A stretch of 54,833 bases of DNA from an uncultured Fibrobacter sp. (GTDB lineage: Bacteria > Fibrobacterota > Fibrobacteria > Fibrobacterales > Fibrobacteraceae). Below the pieces are notes generated by a model. That model saw only the letters and a list, made by a program, of their open reading frames with translations. It searched no databases and was not told where the DNA came from. The stretch lies in assembly GCA_946405515.1 (NCBI GenBank), contig CAMJHM010000009.1:1-54833 (forward strand). Direction: 5' to 3'. Position numbers and translations under genes: made by a program. This document shows, in pieces, positions 15,682 to 24,450 of the stretch (positions are counted from its first letter, which is position 1; every line of letters starts with the position of its first letter).

Positions 15682-17664
15682 TTAAGGCATCATGATGTCG
15701 TTGCGGAGAACAGAACGCAGGGCTTTTGCGGTTCCTACGGCCTTCTTTTTCCAGCCAAGCGACACACTGTCCTGCACCTGCGTAAACACGCCGTCTACAC
15801 CGCTATACACTTCTTCGTTCTCGAGGCCACCCACCAGCACGTGGTCGCGGAAGCCGAGGTAATAGGAGTTCTGCGAGAAGAATACCGACGGCTGATTTGC
15901 AGGCCGTTCCTGGGTCAACAAATCGTAACCCCAAAAGTGGTTGGGCTCGCGGACGCCGGCCAAGTCAAAGATGGTCGGTCCCAAGTCCAGTTGGGAGGCG
16001 ACATCCTCGCGAACATCCAGCCCGTTGAACAGCGCCGTATCCGGCGAGAACAGGCCGATAAAGATTTGCGTCGTGGCCACGCCGAGCGGCTGCGGCACCT
16101 TGTAGTCAATGGAATCCACGGGAGTATCGTGGTCGCCGAGGACAAACACGACCGTATTCTCGAAATCGGGACGGGCAGCAAGCGAATCAAAAAACCTTCC
16201 CAGCTGCGCATCGGTATAACGCAGGGCATTGCGATAGCGCGCCAAGGCATCGTCAGCAGGCTTTTCCGCGAATTGGTCGGGATAATTATAGAACGGGATA
16301 TGCGAGGCTATCGTATTGAACGCAAGTAGCCACGGACTATCTACCGGCTTTTCCGAAAGCGCCTTGATGGCCGCATTCACGCCGAGACTGTCTGCCGAAC
16401 CCGCAATTTGTTCCTCTTCGGGCAAATACCAGTTCTTGCCGAAAAACTTTTCCACGAAGGGAAGCGTATGGTCGAAAATCGGATTGGAGACGGTCATGTA
16501 GGACCTGTGATAGTCCGTCAAGAATTCAGGGAAACCCTTGAACTTGTTGGCCGCATAGAAGCTGGGCACGTCACGGTTCGGATGCGAGGGGAAACCCATA
16601 TAGGTCGCCATGGTCCCGCGCACGGTCGGGTAGCCACCACTGAACGCATGTTTGAACCAGAGCCCGCCACCTAGGGCATTGCCGGAAGAATCCTTGGCAA
16701 AGTAGCCGCCGCTAGCCAGTTTCCAGATGTTCGGAGCCAGCGCCGTATCGCCTTCAAGCATTTGGTTGAAGAAACGTCCCTTGAACGACTCTCCCATAAT
16801 GAACACGATATTGTAGCGCTTTTTCGCCTTATACTCGTGCGTGGGCGCTCCGCGGTAAGTCGGGAACGCGGCCAGGTCGGGACGGCTCGCCACAAAATCG
16901 GGAGGAAGGAAGGAATCCAGGTCGTCAACCAGGTCGTCCGTAATTTTCGTGTTGTCGTGAATGAACTCGAACGTCTCCACCGCAGCAATATGGAGAATCG
17001 GGGCCGTAAGCGTATGCTTCCCGAGAGTAAAGCGTTTCTCGATCTTGAAATGGACCAACGGAACTTCAATCCAGCCCCTCGCCCCCGTCAAGAACAGCAC
17101 CAAGGGAGTCACAGAAAGAGCGAGGCCGACAACGAGCATCGTCACCGGGAGCTTTTTCGAAGGCTTGGCAGACGAAAGCGAAGCACGCCCCTTACGGAGA
17201 CGAAGCGTATAGAGCGTCACGAAAATAGCCGCACCCGCAAAGCCGGCAAGGACAAGAGCAATCCACAGCACCGTTCCCAACAAGTCCCCGCCTAACGTGG
17301 TGACAGTCGTTGCATCGGTGATGTTCGAAATGTGGAAATAGGTGCGGAGGAACGAATACGAAAGCCGCTGGTGAGAAAAACGGAACAAGTCGTAATCCAC
17401 GACGGCGACAAAAAAGTAGAATGCGTAAAAAACGGCCAATGCGCGGGGCGCACGGGCAAAAGTGAACAGTGCCCCCATCACGAGGATGGCGCCGAAGGCC
17501 ATGAATACCTGCCAGATGATTTTCCCTTCGAACATCTCCGTCAGCGAGAGTCCTAGCGGATCCGGGAGGCTGTAGAACAGCACTAGCATCACCGTCTGGA
17601 TGGCAAGGGCGATGAGCACCGTGCAGAGGTAAGGATTCTTAATGAGTTTTAAAAAAGTACGCAT
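15682..17664 (-). CDS. LTA-synthase-like membrane sulfatase/phosphoglycerol transferase
   Basis: A 660 aa inner-membrane protein with about five N-terminal TM helices (to about residue 195) and a periplasmic alkaline-phosphatase-superfamily domain. Visible elements are the IVFIMGES metal site (about 285-291), candidate nucleophile Thr347 in GGYPTVRGT, and VFVLGDHDTPVD (about 505-516). The family includes LtaS and OpgB, which transfer phosphoglycerol from phosphatidylglycerol, and EptA-like phosphoethanolamine transferases. In a Gram-negative with no teichoic acid, decoration of a glycan or lipid is more likely. It sits at the end of a glycosyltransferase operon, 19 nt after the lipoprotein stop. 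Confidence 0.8.
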   Translation of the reverse strand: MRTFLKLIKNPYLCTVLIALAIQTVMLVLFYSLPDPLGLSLTEMFEGKIIWQVFMAFGAILVMGALFTFARAPRALAVFYAFYFFVAVVDYDLFRFSHQRLSYSFLRTYFHISNITDATTVTTLGGDLLGTVLWIALVLAGFAGAAIFVTLYTLRLRKGRASLSSAKPSKKLPVTMLVVGLALSVTPLVLFLTGARGWIEVPLVHFKIEKRFTLGKHTLTAPILHIAAVETFEFIHDNTKITDDLVDDLDSFLPPDFVASRPDLAAFPTYRGAPTHEYKAKKRYNIVFIMGESFKGRFFNQMLEGDTALAPNIWKLASGGYFAKDSSGNALGGGLWFKHAFSGGYPTVRGTMATYMGFPSHPNRDVPSFYAANKFKGFPEFLTDYHRSYMTVSNPIFDHTLPFVEKFFGKNWYLPEEEQIAGSADSLGVNAAIKALSEKPVDSPWLLAFNTIASHIPFYNYPDQFAEKPADDALARYRNALRYTDAQLGRFFDSLAARPDFENTVVFVLGDHDTPVDSIDYKVPQPLGVATTQIFIGLFSPDTALFNGLDVREDVASQLDLGPTIFDLAGVREPNHFWGYDLLTQERPANQPSVFFSQNSYYLGFRDHVLVGGLENEEVYSGVDGVFTQVQDSVSLGWKKKAVGTAKALRSVLRNDIMMP

Positions 17665-17683
17665 TCCATTCCCAACGCATCAG

Positions 17684-18736
17684 TTAGTTCTTTATGCAGC
17701 GAACAGAGAATCTTTCAATTTTATTAGACATCGAAACCATCGCTTTATCGGAGTCACTGGTAAACTTGACCCTGATTGCCTGACTGTTATCAACGGTATA
17801 AGGCGACGCGGTCCAAAAATAGGCGATACTGCCGACTTCGGCATCAAACATATCCGAGCCCGTCCCAAAAAAATCCTCCATAGCAGAACCCGCAGGCAGC
17901 ACAGAAAAACCATAAGAATCGATTCCATTTCCGTTATAATTCCAACCGGCCTTAGCCTTGAGAATTTTCGCCGCATTTCCAGAAACATCCACATAATCTA
18001 AAAGCTGTTGCCACTCCTTTTGCGTAGGCAAATGCCACCCCTCGGGGCAAATTCCCTTAATCGTCTCAGGCATTTCACACTGGACCATGTTGCCGCAGGT
18101 CAATGAGGAATCCACAGCAAGCGAAAGAGAATCAATAGCTGCCGACCAAGTATAAAGCCGGCCCGCCAACATGCAATTTTCGCTCTTATTGGCGTAACAA
18201 ACAGAATGCAATTCGGAAGTTCCCGGGTCGTAATTCAAATTCTCCGCCATCCAGGTTTGGCTATCGATAGTGACCGTCTTATACGTTTGTTGATCACGAG
18301 TATCGCTCATCGTCCCGTAGGAAACCGTTGAATTCATCAAGTCATCCTTCGACAGGTTCCATTTCCAGCCTATAGATGTCGCTGCATCAGGGGAATCCGA
18401 TTTCGAGGAAGAAGACACCTCCATTGAATCTTCAGGAACGGCTTCTTCACTAGACGAAGATGTCAAGGTATCAGCTGCGACATCCGAACTGCTCAAGCCA
18501 CTGTCCGCCAAAGAAACGGAACTACTCGAGGCATCGTCATGCGCTACGCAATCGTCGCAAACGGAATCGGTCTCTGCAGAACTAGCCACTGCAGGATCAG
18601 CCTCTACAGGATTGTCCCCTACCGGATCAGTCCCTACCGGCTCTGTCAATTTATCTCCCACGGAGCTTGAGGAATCGCTACCGCACGCCGCCAGAATGAC
18701 CGCAACAAGCATTACCCCCCAAATTTTTTTCGCCAT
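17684..18736 (-). CDS. Poly-serine lipoprotein with FISUC (Fib_succ_major) domain
   Basis: A 350 aa lipoprotein: MAKKIWGVMLVAVILAAC signal with Cys18, a Ser/Asp-rich linker (about 20-120), then a Fib_succ_major domain with TWMAENLNYDPG, CPEGWHLPTQKEWQ, FWTASPYT and the terminal FSVRCIKN. Strong AAGGAGG. It lies 18 nt downstream of the GT4 gene and 19 nt upstream of the LTA-synthase-like gene, hence in the same operon. Compared with the FISUC protein at 6968 the domain carries an insertion around residues 205-225 with two extra cysteines. Function unknown. Confidence 0.87.
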   Translation of the reverse strand: MAKKIWGVMLVAVILAACGSDSSSSVGDKLTEPVGTDPVGDNPVEADPAVASSAETDSVCDDCVAHDDASSSSVSLADSGLSSSDVAADTLTSSSSEEAVPEDSMEVSSSSKSDSPDAATSIGWKWNLSKDDLMNSTVSYGTMSDTRDQQTYKTVTIDSQTWMAENLNYDPGTSELHSVCYANKSENCMLAGRLYTWSAAIDSLSLAVDSSLTCGNMVQCEMPETIKGICPEGWHLPTQKEWQQLLDYVDVSGNAAKILKAKAGWNYNGNGIDSYGFSVLPAGSAMEDFFGTGSDMFDAEVGSIAYFWTASPYTVDNSQAIRVKFTSDSDKAMVSMSNKIERFSVRCIKN

Positions 18737-18754
18737 GACCTTCCTCCTTAAAAA

Positions 18755-19945
18755 TCACACCTTCAAAATGAAATCAACCGCATGTTCCAAATCCTCGACT
18801 TGGCGGGCATGCACTTCGGCATAACGCTTGGGCGCACGGGCGGCATACTCGGCGTAGATGCGCGTATCGAGCAATTGCACTAGGCGGTTCTTGATTTCGC
18901 TGACGGAATACGGGTCAAAATACAGCACCGCATCACCGCAGACTTCGGGAATGGATGTTGTTCCGCTCGCTGCCACGGGCACGCCATAGCGCATGGACTG
19001 TACCGGAGGATAGCCGAAACCTTCATTTAGGGACGGGAAAACAAACGCATACGCATTCTGGTGCAAAAATTCCAGTTCCTTGTTCTCCACGTATCCCAGC
19101 AACACGAACCGGTCCCTATGCTTGAGGTGGCGCAAATAGGCGCGGGCATTCGTCACGCCGGTAATGACCATTTTCATGTCAAACGGCTTGTTCTGCGATT
19201 CGTACATGCCGATAAGTTCATCGAACGCGCGGACGGCACGCAAGTTGTTCTTTTCCCAGCGGGCTCCACTCGTGAGCAAGAAATATTTTTTTGCAGTCGC
19301 ACCCGGCGGCAGGAATCCCTGCGGTTCATATTCCGTCATCGGACTGTAAAACACGGGGATTTCCAAATCCAGAAGTTCCGGGAAAAACGACTTGATGGAA
19401 GCGCGGCTATGTTCGCTCACCGTGATGGTGCGGGCCTTGCCTTCGGCCATGCGGGCAGCGAGAGCCTGGTACTTGGGCTTGTAGAAACGCTTCTTCCAGA
19501 TTTCACGGTAGCGCACCAGGGCTTCCAACTTCTGCCCCAGTTTCTTGGCAAAACCGACACCCGCCCAGCTGTACTGCATTTCGAGAGCGCGGACGCCATG
19601 CCAGGTGAACACGAAATCCTTGACCTGGATGTCCCACTTTTTTTCAAGCGAATAAAGAGGCGTGTAGAAAGTATCGATTCCGTTTTCGTCAATAATCCGC
19701 TGCGGTGTTTTTTCGTTAATATCGAACAGCGGGATATTCTTCTGCTTGCAAGTTTCGACAATCGATGGATCCAAGTATTTTTTGCCATCGTAGGCGCAGC
19801 TCAGCCGGAATGGGCTTGACGCATCCGCCGAACCTTCAAGCCGCTTCACGAGCGCCCAGAAAATCACCTCGCCGTAAGAACCGCCACCATGGAATTTGGC
19901 GCTATGGATGGGCTGGACCGCAGTGAGGTTGAAAAGCAACTTCAT
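18755..19945 (-). CDS. Glycosyltransferase, GT4-like (GT-B fold)
   Basis: A 396 aa cytoplasmic GT-B glycosyltransferase. The C-terminal nucleotide-sugar domain contains LLTSGARWEKNNLRAVRAF and the EGFGYPPVQSM acidic motif near residue 310. The usual E-x7-E pair reads E-x7-Q here, which is uncommon. Start 19945 (MKLLFNLTAVQ) is chosen for GGGAG upstream; it lies 2 nt after the stop of the GT8-like gene. It probably adds a sugar to a surface glycan; donor and acceptor are unknown. Confidence 0.83.
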   Translation of the reverse strand: MKLLFNLTAVQPIHSAKFHGGGSYGEVIFWALVKRLEGSADASSPFRLSCAYDGKKYLDPSIVETCKQKNIPLFDINEKTPQRIIDENGIDTFYTPLYSLEKKWDIQVKDFVFTWHGVRALEMQYSWAGVGFAKKLGQKLEALVRYREIWKKRFYKPKYQALAARMAEGKARTITVSEHSRASIKSFFPELLDLEIPVFYSPMTEYEPQGFLPPGATAKKYFLLTSGARWEKNNLRAVRAFDELIGMYESQNKPFDMKMVITGVTNARAYLRHLKHRDRFVLLGYVENKELEFLHQNAYAFVFPSLNEGFGYPPVQSMRYGVPVAASGTTSIPEVCGDAVLYFDPYSVSEIKNRLVQLLDTRIYAEYAARAPKRYAEVHARQVEDLEHAVDFILKV

Positions 19946-19947
19946 GT

Positions 19948-20964
19948 CTATCTCCCGATAATCGCACCCAGAACATGCAAAATCTTTACGAGGAAAGGCA
20001 TCTTCTTGTACAGCCAAGCGAGTGATTTCGCAAAGGCGTAGCTGCGAATGATATAGGCACCGGCGGCACCCACTTTACGTGTCTGGAACTCGAACGCTTC
20101 CTTCGCATGTGCAATCACGTCATCGTAGTACTCGTTGATGTGAATGGACTTGTCGGCGTTCACCGTCACCGGAATATTTTTCAAGTTCGTGTAGAAATCC
20201 TTGCGCAGAATTTTCGGCAAGAAGAGGTTCATGCTTTCAGGAACCTTGCAACCACGGGTATCGACAATGCGCGAACCGAAGAAGTGCAGCACCTTCGCCG
20301 TCGGCAGGAAGCGGTTGCCGTAGGCAAGCTGGCAGTTCCATCCGCCGGGCATTTTCTTGGTAATGTAGCCGAACTTGAAGTTCGTCTCGGCAAGGCTCGC
20401 CATGTCGTAGGGGAAATTCTTGGAGACGCAATAGAGCCAAAGTTCGTGCCAAGTCTCAAAGAACTTGCGGGCCTCGGGAGTGTCAGCGGCATACATCACT
20501 CCCCCATTGAAAATCTCGTCGTTCAGGATGGGAGAAAAGCCCATCATCTTCGCGTTGTTCAGGACCTTCTTGCGGTTGATGGCCTTCGAAAGATTCGTGT
20601 GGAAATCGAGCACCGCATAGATGCCGCCCTTCCATTCTTCGGGAATCGAGAGATCGCCCACAATCGCGATGTCGGAATCCATATAGAGAATGTCACCATC
20701 AATCACGTTGCGCATAACCGTCTTGAGGTAACGGGAGCGAAGCATCGGCGTTAACTTTTCATCAAGCGTCAGCACCTTGAGTTCGTCTACAGCATCCTTG
20801 AGCACGGCACGGTTTCCGGTGAGTGTTTCTGCGGTCTTGTCGTCGGTCAGGAGCGTCACAAAGGCACCCGGATTATGCACGCGCAAAGAGGCAATAGCCA
20901 CAAGCGTCTGCTCGCAAAAGAAATCCTTCGGAGAACTCGTCAGAACAAAAAGGTATTTGGTCAT
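19948..20964 (-). CDS. GT8-like glycosyltransferase 1
   Basis: A 338 aa GT-A glycosyltransferase-like protein. The DxD metal motif is in ILYMDSDIAIVG (about 95-106); FNGGVMYA and the late HFFGSRIVD histidine are typical GT8 positions. The C-terminal about 60 residues are basic and amphipathic (YKKMPFLVKILH), suggesting membrane association. A paralogue lies at 23464. The start is set at ATG 20964, matching the paralogue's N-terminus; a TTGACC-N17-TATATT promoter ends 9 nt upstream, so the mRNA is almost leaderless. First gene of a polysaccharide-related operon. Confidence 0.8.
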   Translation of the reverse strand: MTKYLFVLTSSPKDFFCEQTLVAIASLRVHNPGAFVTLLTDDKTAETLTGNRAVLKDAVDELKVLTLDEKLTPMLRSRYLKTVMRNVIDGDILYMDSDIAIVGDLSIPEEWKGGIYAVLDFHTNLSKAINRKKVLNNAKMMGFSPILNDEIFNGGVMYAADTPEARKFFETWHELWLYCVSKNFPYDMASLAETNFKFGYITKKMPGGWNCQLAYGNRFLPTAKVLHFFGSRIVDTRGCKVPESMNLFLPKILRKDFYTNLKNIPVTVNADKSIHINEYYDDVIAHAKEAFEFQTRKVGAAGAYIIRSYAFAKSLAWLYKKMPFLVKILHVLGAIIGR

Positions 20965-20973
20965 ATATACCAA

Positions 20974-21002
20974 AATATACACATTAAAAACAGGCGGGTC
21001 AA
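20974..21002 (-). promoter_or_regulatory. Sigma70-type promoter of the GT8/GT4 operon
   Basis: Minus-strand TTGACC (20997-21002), 17-nt spacer, TATATT (20974-20979). The predicted +1 is about 20967, three bases before the ATG. This is the clearest promoter in the window supporting near-leaderless initiation. Confidence 0.7.
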
Positions 21003-21051
21003 CCGAGATTGCGGTATCTACGGATTAACAACAGAATCGGGCCGACAAATA

Positions 21052-22530
21052 TCAGTTCTTCTTTTTCTTGGAGAACTTCTTTCCTGACAATCCCTGTACC
21101 CAGAACGTAGCAAGGATAAGCAAAATTACGACACCATAACCCAAGCCCCTCATCAAAAGACTCGGATTACACGACGTATTGATTGCAAAATAAATACCCG
21201 CCAAAAGCGCAATCCAAATCACCTGAATCCACAAGTATTTCTGATACGGCCAGTATCCCATCTTTTTAAGATAAAGGTTCATCCAAATACATTGCATAAT
21301 CTGATACGACATTGAAGATATTGCTGCACCGGCAATTCCAAAAATGGGGATACAAATTCGGTTCATCAGCAAAGCCATCAACAACGACACAATGTTCATG
21401 AGCAACATGAACTTGCTTTTTCCCAAGCCGTTTATAATAGAACCAGACAAGCCGAAGAATCCGTTTATCAAATTTCCAATAATCAAAATACCGAGAGTTG
21501 CAACCGGATTTTCCTTTGTTACAAAAGACTTTCCTGCAATCATCATCGTCTGTTCCGGGAAAAGGACTATAAAAAAGCCGATGGCAAGTTGCACCAAAGT
21601 CACCATAGAAACGCAATAGCTGAACACCGGTTTCAAATCTGTATCCAACCGCTCCTTGGACATCCCCGCAACAACCGGCTGCAATATCGGATTGTAGCTC
21701 TGACGAATCGTCTTGAGTCCATTCGAAATCGTAATCATCACGGCATAAACACCAGCCGCCTCGGGGCCCAACAAGGCGAGCACCATCCACAAATCGACTC
21801 GCAACAAGAAAGAGGACACGGCCTCCGAAAAACCCAACGGCAAAGAGAAATTAAGCAGTTCACGCGGAATCTTTTTCCGCACGAACCAGGCCATTTGCGG
21901 GAACATCTTTTTCGTCAAGAAGATGTACACCAGAACACCCAAAATATTAGCGACAAAAAAGCCTACCGGCAAAGCAAGTTTCTTTTCGAATCCGCAAAAG
22001 AACAGGCCCAAAGCTAGCACAGGCGCAAAAGTCATCACGGCGAAATCATTGATAAAGATTCTATACTGCGGATGGCGACTCCCTTCAGAAGCTCCCGCAA
22101 AAACAAGAAGCATCGTATAAGGAACTATCGACAATGCGTAAAGCGATATTTCTGTAGAAGAAAGCATCGCAAGGCCCGAAGAAATCCGCTGCAAATCAAA
22201 AATCGAACCGCCACAAATAAAAAGAGTCATCACAAGAGAAATGGCAACAGACACCCACATCGATTCAACGACACCTTCATGATCTGGGCGGCCACACACT
22301 TTATTTTGCGGCAAATGACGATGTAGACCTTTATCAAGCCCCAAAACCGCGATACGGCTCAACGTAAAAATAAAAAGCTGCGTAGAAACATAAACGCCAA
22401 AAATTTCTTTACCGAAAGTACGAGCAATAACGATAGTCAGAACGGGTGCGATGACTTTAAGAGCCGTTCCCAAAAACGTAAACAGCGTACTCTTTATCAA
22501 AAACTTCTGATCAGTCTGAATCGAATTCAT
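21052..22530 (-). CDS. Polysaccharide flippase (Wzx-like, MOP superfamily)
   Basis: A 492 aa membrane protein with about 12-14 hydrophobic segments distributed along its length and the N-terminal KSTLFTFLGTALKVIAPVLT characteristic of Wzx/RfbX flippases. It would move undecaprenyl-linked repeat units across the inner membrane. Start ATG 22530, 8 nt after the upstream stop; a TTG further upstream overlaps that stop and is less likely. Last gene of the 25569-21052 unit. No Wzy polymerase or WaaL ligase was recognised nearby. Confidence 0.87.
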   Translation of the reverse strand: MNSIQTDQKFLIKSTLFTFLGTALKVIAPVLTIVIARTFGKEIFGVYVSTQLFIFTLSRIAVLGLDKGLHRHLPQNKVCGRPDHEGVVESMWVSVAISLVMTLFICGGSIFDLQRISSGLAMLSSTEISLYALSIVPYTMLLVFAGASEGSRHPQYRIFINDFAVMTFAPVLALGLFFCGFEKKLALPVGFFVANILGVLVYIFLTKKMFPQMAWFVRKKIPRELLNFSLPLGFSEAVSSFLLRVDLWMVLALLGPEAAGVYAVMITISNGLKTIRQSYNPILQPVVAGMSKERLDTDLKPVFSYCVSMVTLVQLAIGFFIVLFPEQTMMIAGKSFVTKENPVATLGILIIGNLINGFFGLSGSIINGLGKSKFMLLMNIVSLLMALLMNRICIPIFGIAGAAISSMSYQIMQCIWMNLYLKKMGYWPYQKYLWIQVIWIALLAGIYFAINTSCNPSLLMRGLGYGVVILLILATFWVQGLSGKKFSKKKKN

Positions 22531-22538
22531 CTTTAAGT

Positions 22539-23456
22539 TCAATCCACTAAAAAATTGTCTTTAATCCAATGATTTATCTCATACTGACTTACAATTTCGT
22601 CATCAATCTTTTCATACGGCTCGCGAATAAAATTTTCAATTCCCGGCAATTCTTCATCGTTGATGACATAGATGTTCTTCGGATTATAGAAATCCATTTT
22701 CTCAATAGATTTGCAGTTCGTAATCAGCTTTTTCCCCAAGAACAGAGCGTCCGTTGCGCGGAGCGTAAGGCCTGTTTGGTTCGGGGATACAATTTCGACA
22801 AGGCATGCCGATTCAGCAGAATGAACAATATTTTCGGACAAAGAAATGTAGTCGGCCTTGTTATCAATAATTAGGAACAGCGTACTGAACCCTTTTTGCT
22901 GTAAAGTCTGTTCCAAACGGCTCAAGATTTCTTTACGTCCCTTTGACGAGCCAACAAAATAAAAATCGTGTTTCACTTCAATCTTTTCTACAGGAAATTT
23001 GCGGTTCACGTTTTTCAGCAACACGAGATTATAGGTCGAACAATCCTGCGGGTCAAACGAATAGAAATGGTAATTGCGTTTCCTAAAATTTTTTAGGTTC
23101 TTTTTTAAATAGACTTCGTCATTGCTCCACCGTGTCAGCGGATTCCAAAAAAAGACATTTTTTTTCTGGCCTTTTTTCATGACGGTTTCGATAACGCGAT
23201 ATTCCTCGAAATAGCAGCTATCCCAAAAAAGAACATCCCCGACCATAGATTTTAGGGCTTTTCGCGTATCTTTATCATAGCGGAAGAAAAAAGCAATCCT
23301 ATATAAGTGCAGTGCAAGGAACACCCCGTACAAGACATAGCTCAGTTGATCCTTTTTCATTTTCAAAGGCACTTTTGTCACACCGGGAACTTGGAGCCCG
23401 TCTATGACAAACTCCGATGCCTTGAATTTTGGATTGTAAACAACGCTTAAGTCCAT
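22539..23456 (-). CDS. Putative glycosyltransferase of the polysaccharide locus
   Basis: A 305 aa protein with no signal peptide. The C-terminal half resembles a GT-B nucleotide-sugar domain: HDFYFVGSSKGRKEIL, then SPNQTGLTLRATDALFLGKKLI and FYNPKNIYVIND, comparable to CgeB-like or LPS-locus glycosyltransferases. The N-terminal half is not recognisable. Start ATG 23456, 7 nt after the GT8-like stop; no clear Shine-Dalgarno sequence, so probably translationally coupled. The assignment rests on motif feel and gene context. Confidence 0.65.
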   Translation of the reverse strand: MDLSVVYNPKFKASEFVIDGLQVPGVTKVPLKMKKDQLSYVLYGVFLALHLYRIAFFFRYDKDTRKALKSMVGDVLFWDSCYFEEYRVIETVMKKGQKKNVFFWNPLTRWSNDEVYLKKNLKNFRKRNYHFYSFDPQDCSTYNLVLLKNVNRKFPVEKIEVKHDFYFVGSSKGRKEILSRLEQTLQQKGFSTLFLIIDNKADYISLSENIVHSAESACLVEIVSPNQTGLTLRATDALFLGKKLITNCKSIEKMDFYNPKNIYVINDEELPGIENFIREPYEKIDDEIVSQYEINHWIKDNFLVD

Positions 23457-23463
23457 TGGCAAT

Positions 23464-24435
23464 TTACGGGCAACCCATCCATTTTTTCAAAGCAAGCAAG
23501 CACTTGCACAAACGCGGAAATTGACGATAGATAAAGAACAACGGGAATTTCACAGAAACGTCTAGCGATTTCGGGGATCCGACAAATGCCGTTTTCGCAT
23601 TATAAATAATCTGAAGTTTATCTTCGCCAACCATCTGGTCTTTCTTAATCTGCTCAAAGAAATCCTTCCTCATCAGCGGATGCGGTTCTTTTTTCCCGTC
23701 AATCCCAGAACCGAAGAAATGGATAATCTTTGCAGAACAGAGCATGGGATAAATCAACTTGACTCGATACAAATGGTTGTAGGCCTCACGAACCTGGCAA
23801 TTCCACTCTCCAGGAAGTTCCTTCATAGGAAAGCCGAGCAAACGGTTAGTCTCGTTGAACGAAATCTGGTCGGTAAAGATACCCTTGGTATTGCAAGACT
23901 GGTAAAGCTCGTGCCACTTGTCAAAAAATTCCTTGGCCTTGGCCGTATCTCGAGCAAAAATGATTCCCCCGTTAAAGAACAAGTCCCCAAGCGATAAGGT
24001 AAAGCCGAGAATCTGCTTATTCCTATTGTTCTTCTTGTGTTTGACATGGTACTTGTCATTTTCGCGGGCATGCAAATCGGCAATGGCCCCCACATCGCAG
24101 TTTTCGTCAACAACCAAGTCCAACTTATCCGCTATTGCCGTATCGCCATCGATGTACAAGAAATCCCCTTCGAGCAGATTCCGCATATTCGTCTTGAGCA
24201 AACGGGAACGCGCAAGACCCGAAATTTTTTCATCAAACGATACAACCTTATACTCGTTCACCAAATCCTTGATTTGCGCCCTGAAGTTCCCAACTAGGTT
24301 CCTATCCGTCTTGTCATCTACCAATAGCGATACAAAAGCATCGGGGTTATAATGGCGCAGGGAAAGCACCGAGACAAGCGTTTGCTCGTAATAGATATCC
24401 TTTTCTTCACTGACCAGTATGTACAGGAACTTCAT
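23464..24435 (-). CDS. GT8-like glycosyltransferase 2
   Basis: A 323 aa paralogue of the enzyme at 19948. Shared positions are the N-terminal FLYILVSEEKDIYYEQTLVS, the DxD motif in FLYIDGDTAIAD, FNGGIIFARDT, LPGEWNCQV and AKIIHFFGSGID. The C-terminus is basic and hydrophobic. The pair may add sugars at different positions of the same glycan. AAGGCG precedes the ATG, 15 nt after the upstream stop. Confidence 0.8.
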   Translation of the reverse strand: MKFLYILVSEEKDIYYEQTLVSVLSLRHYNPDAFVSLLVDDKTDRNLVGNFRAQIKDLVNEYKVVSFDEKISGLARSRLLKTNMRNLLEGDFLYIDGDTAIADKLDLVVDENCDVGAIADLHARENDKYHVKHKKNNRNKQILGFTLSLGDLFFNGGIIFARDTAKAKEFFDKWHELYQSCNTKGIFTDQISFNETNRLLGFPMKELPGEWNCQVREAYNHLYRVKLIYPMLCSAKIIHFFGSGIDGKKEPHPLMRKDFFEQIKKDQMVGEDKLQIIYNAKTAFVGSPKSLDVSVKFPLFFIYRQFPRLCKCLLALKKWMGCP

Positions 24436-24450
24436 CGCCTTGTTTCCTAA

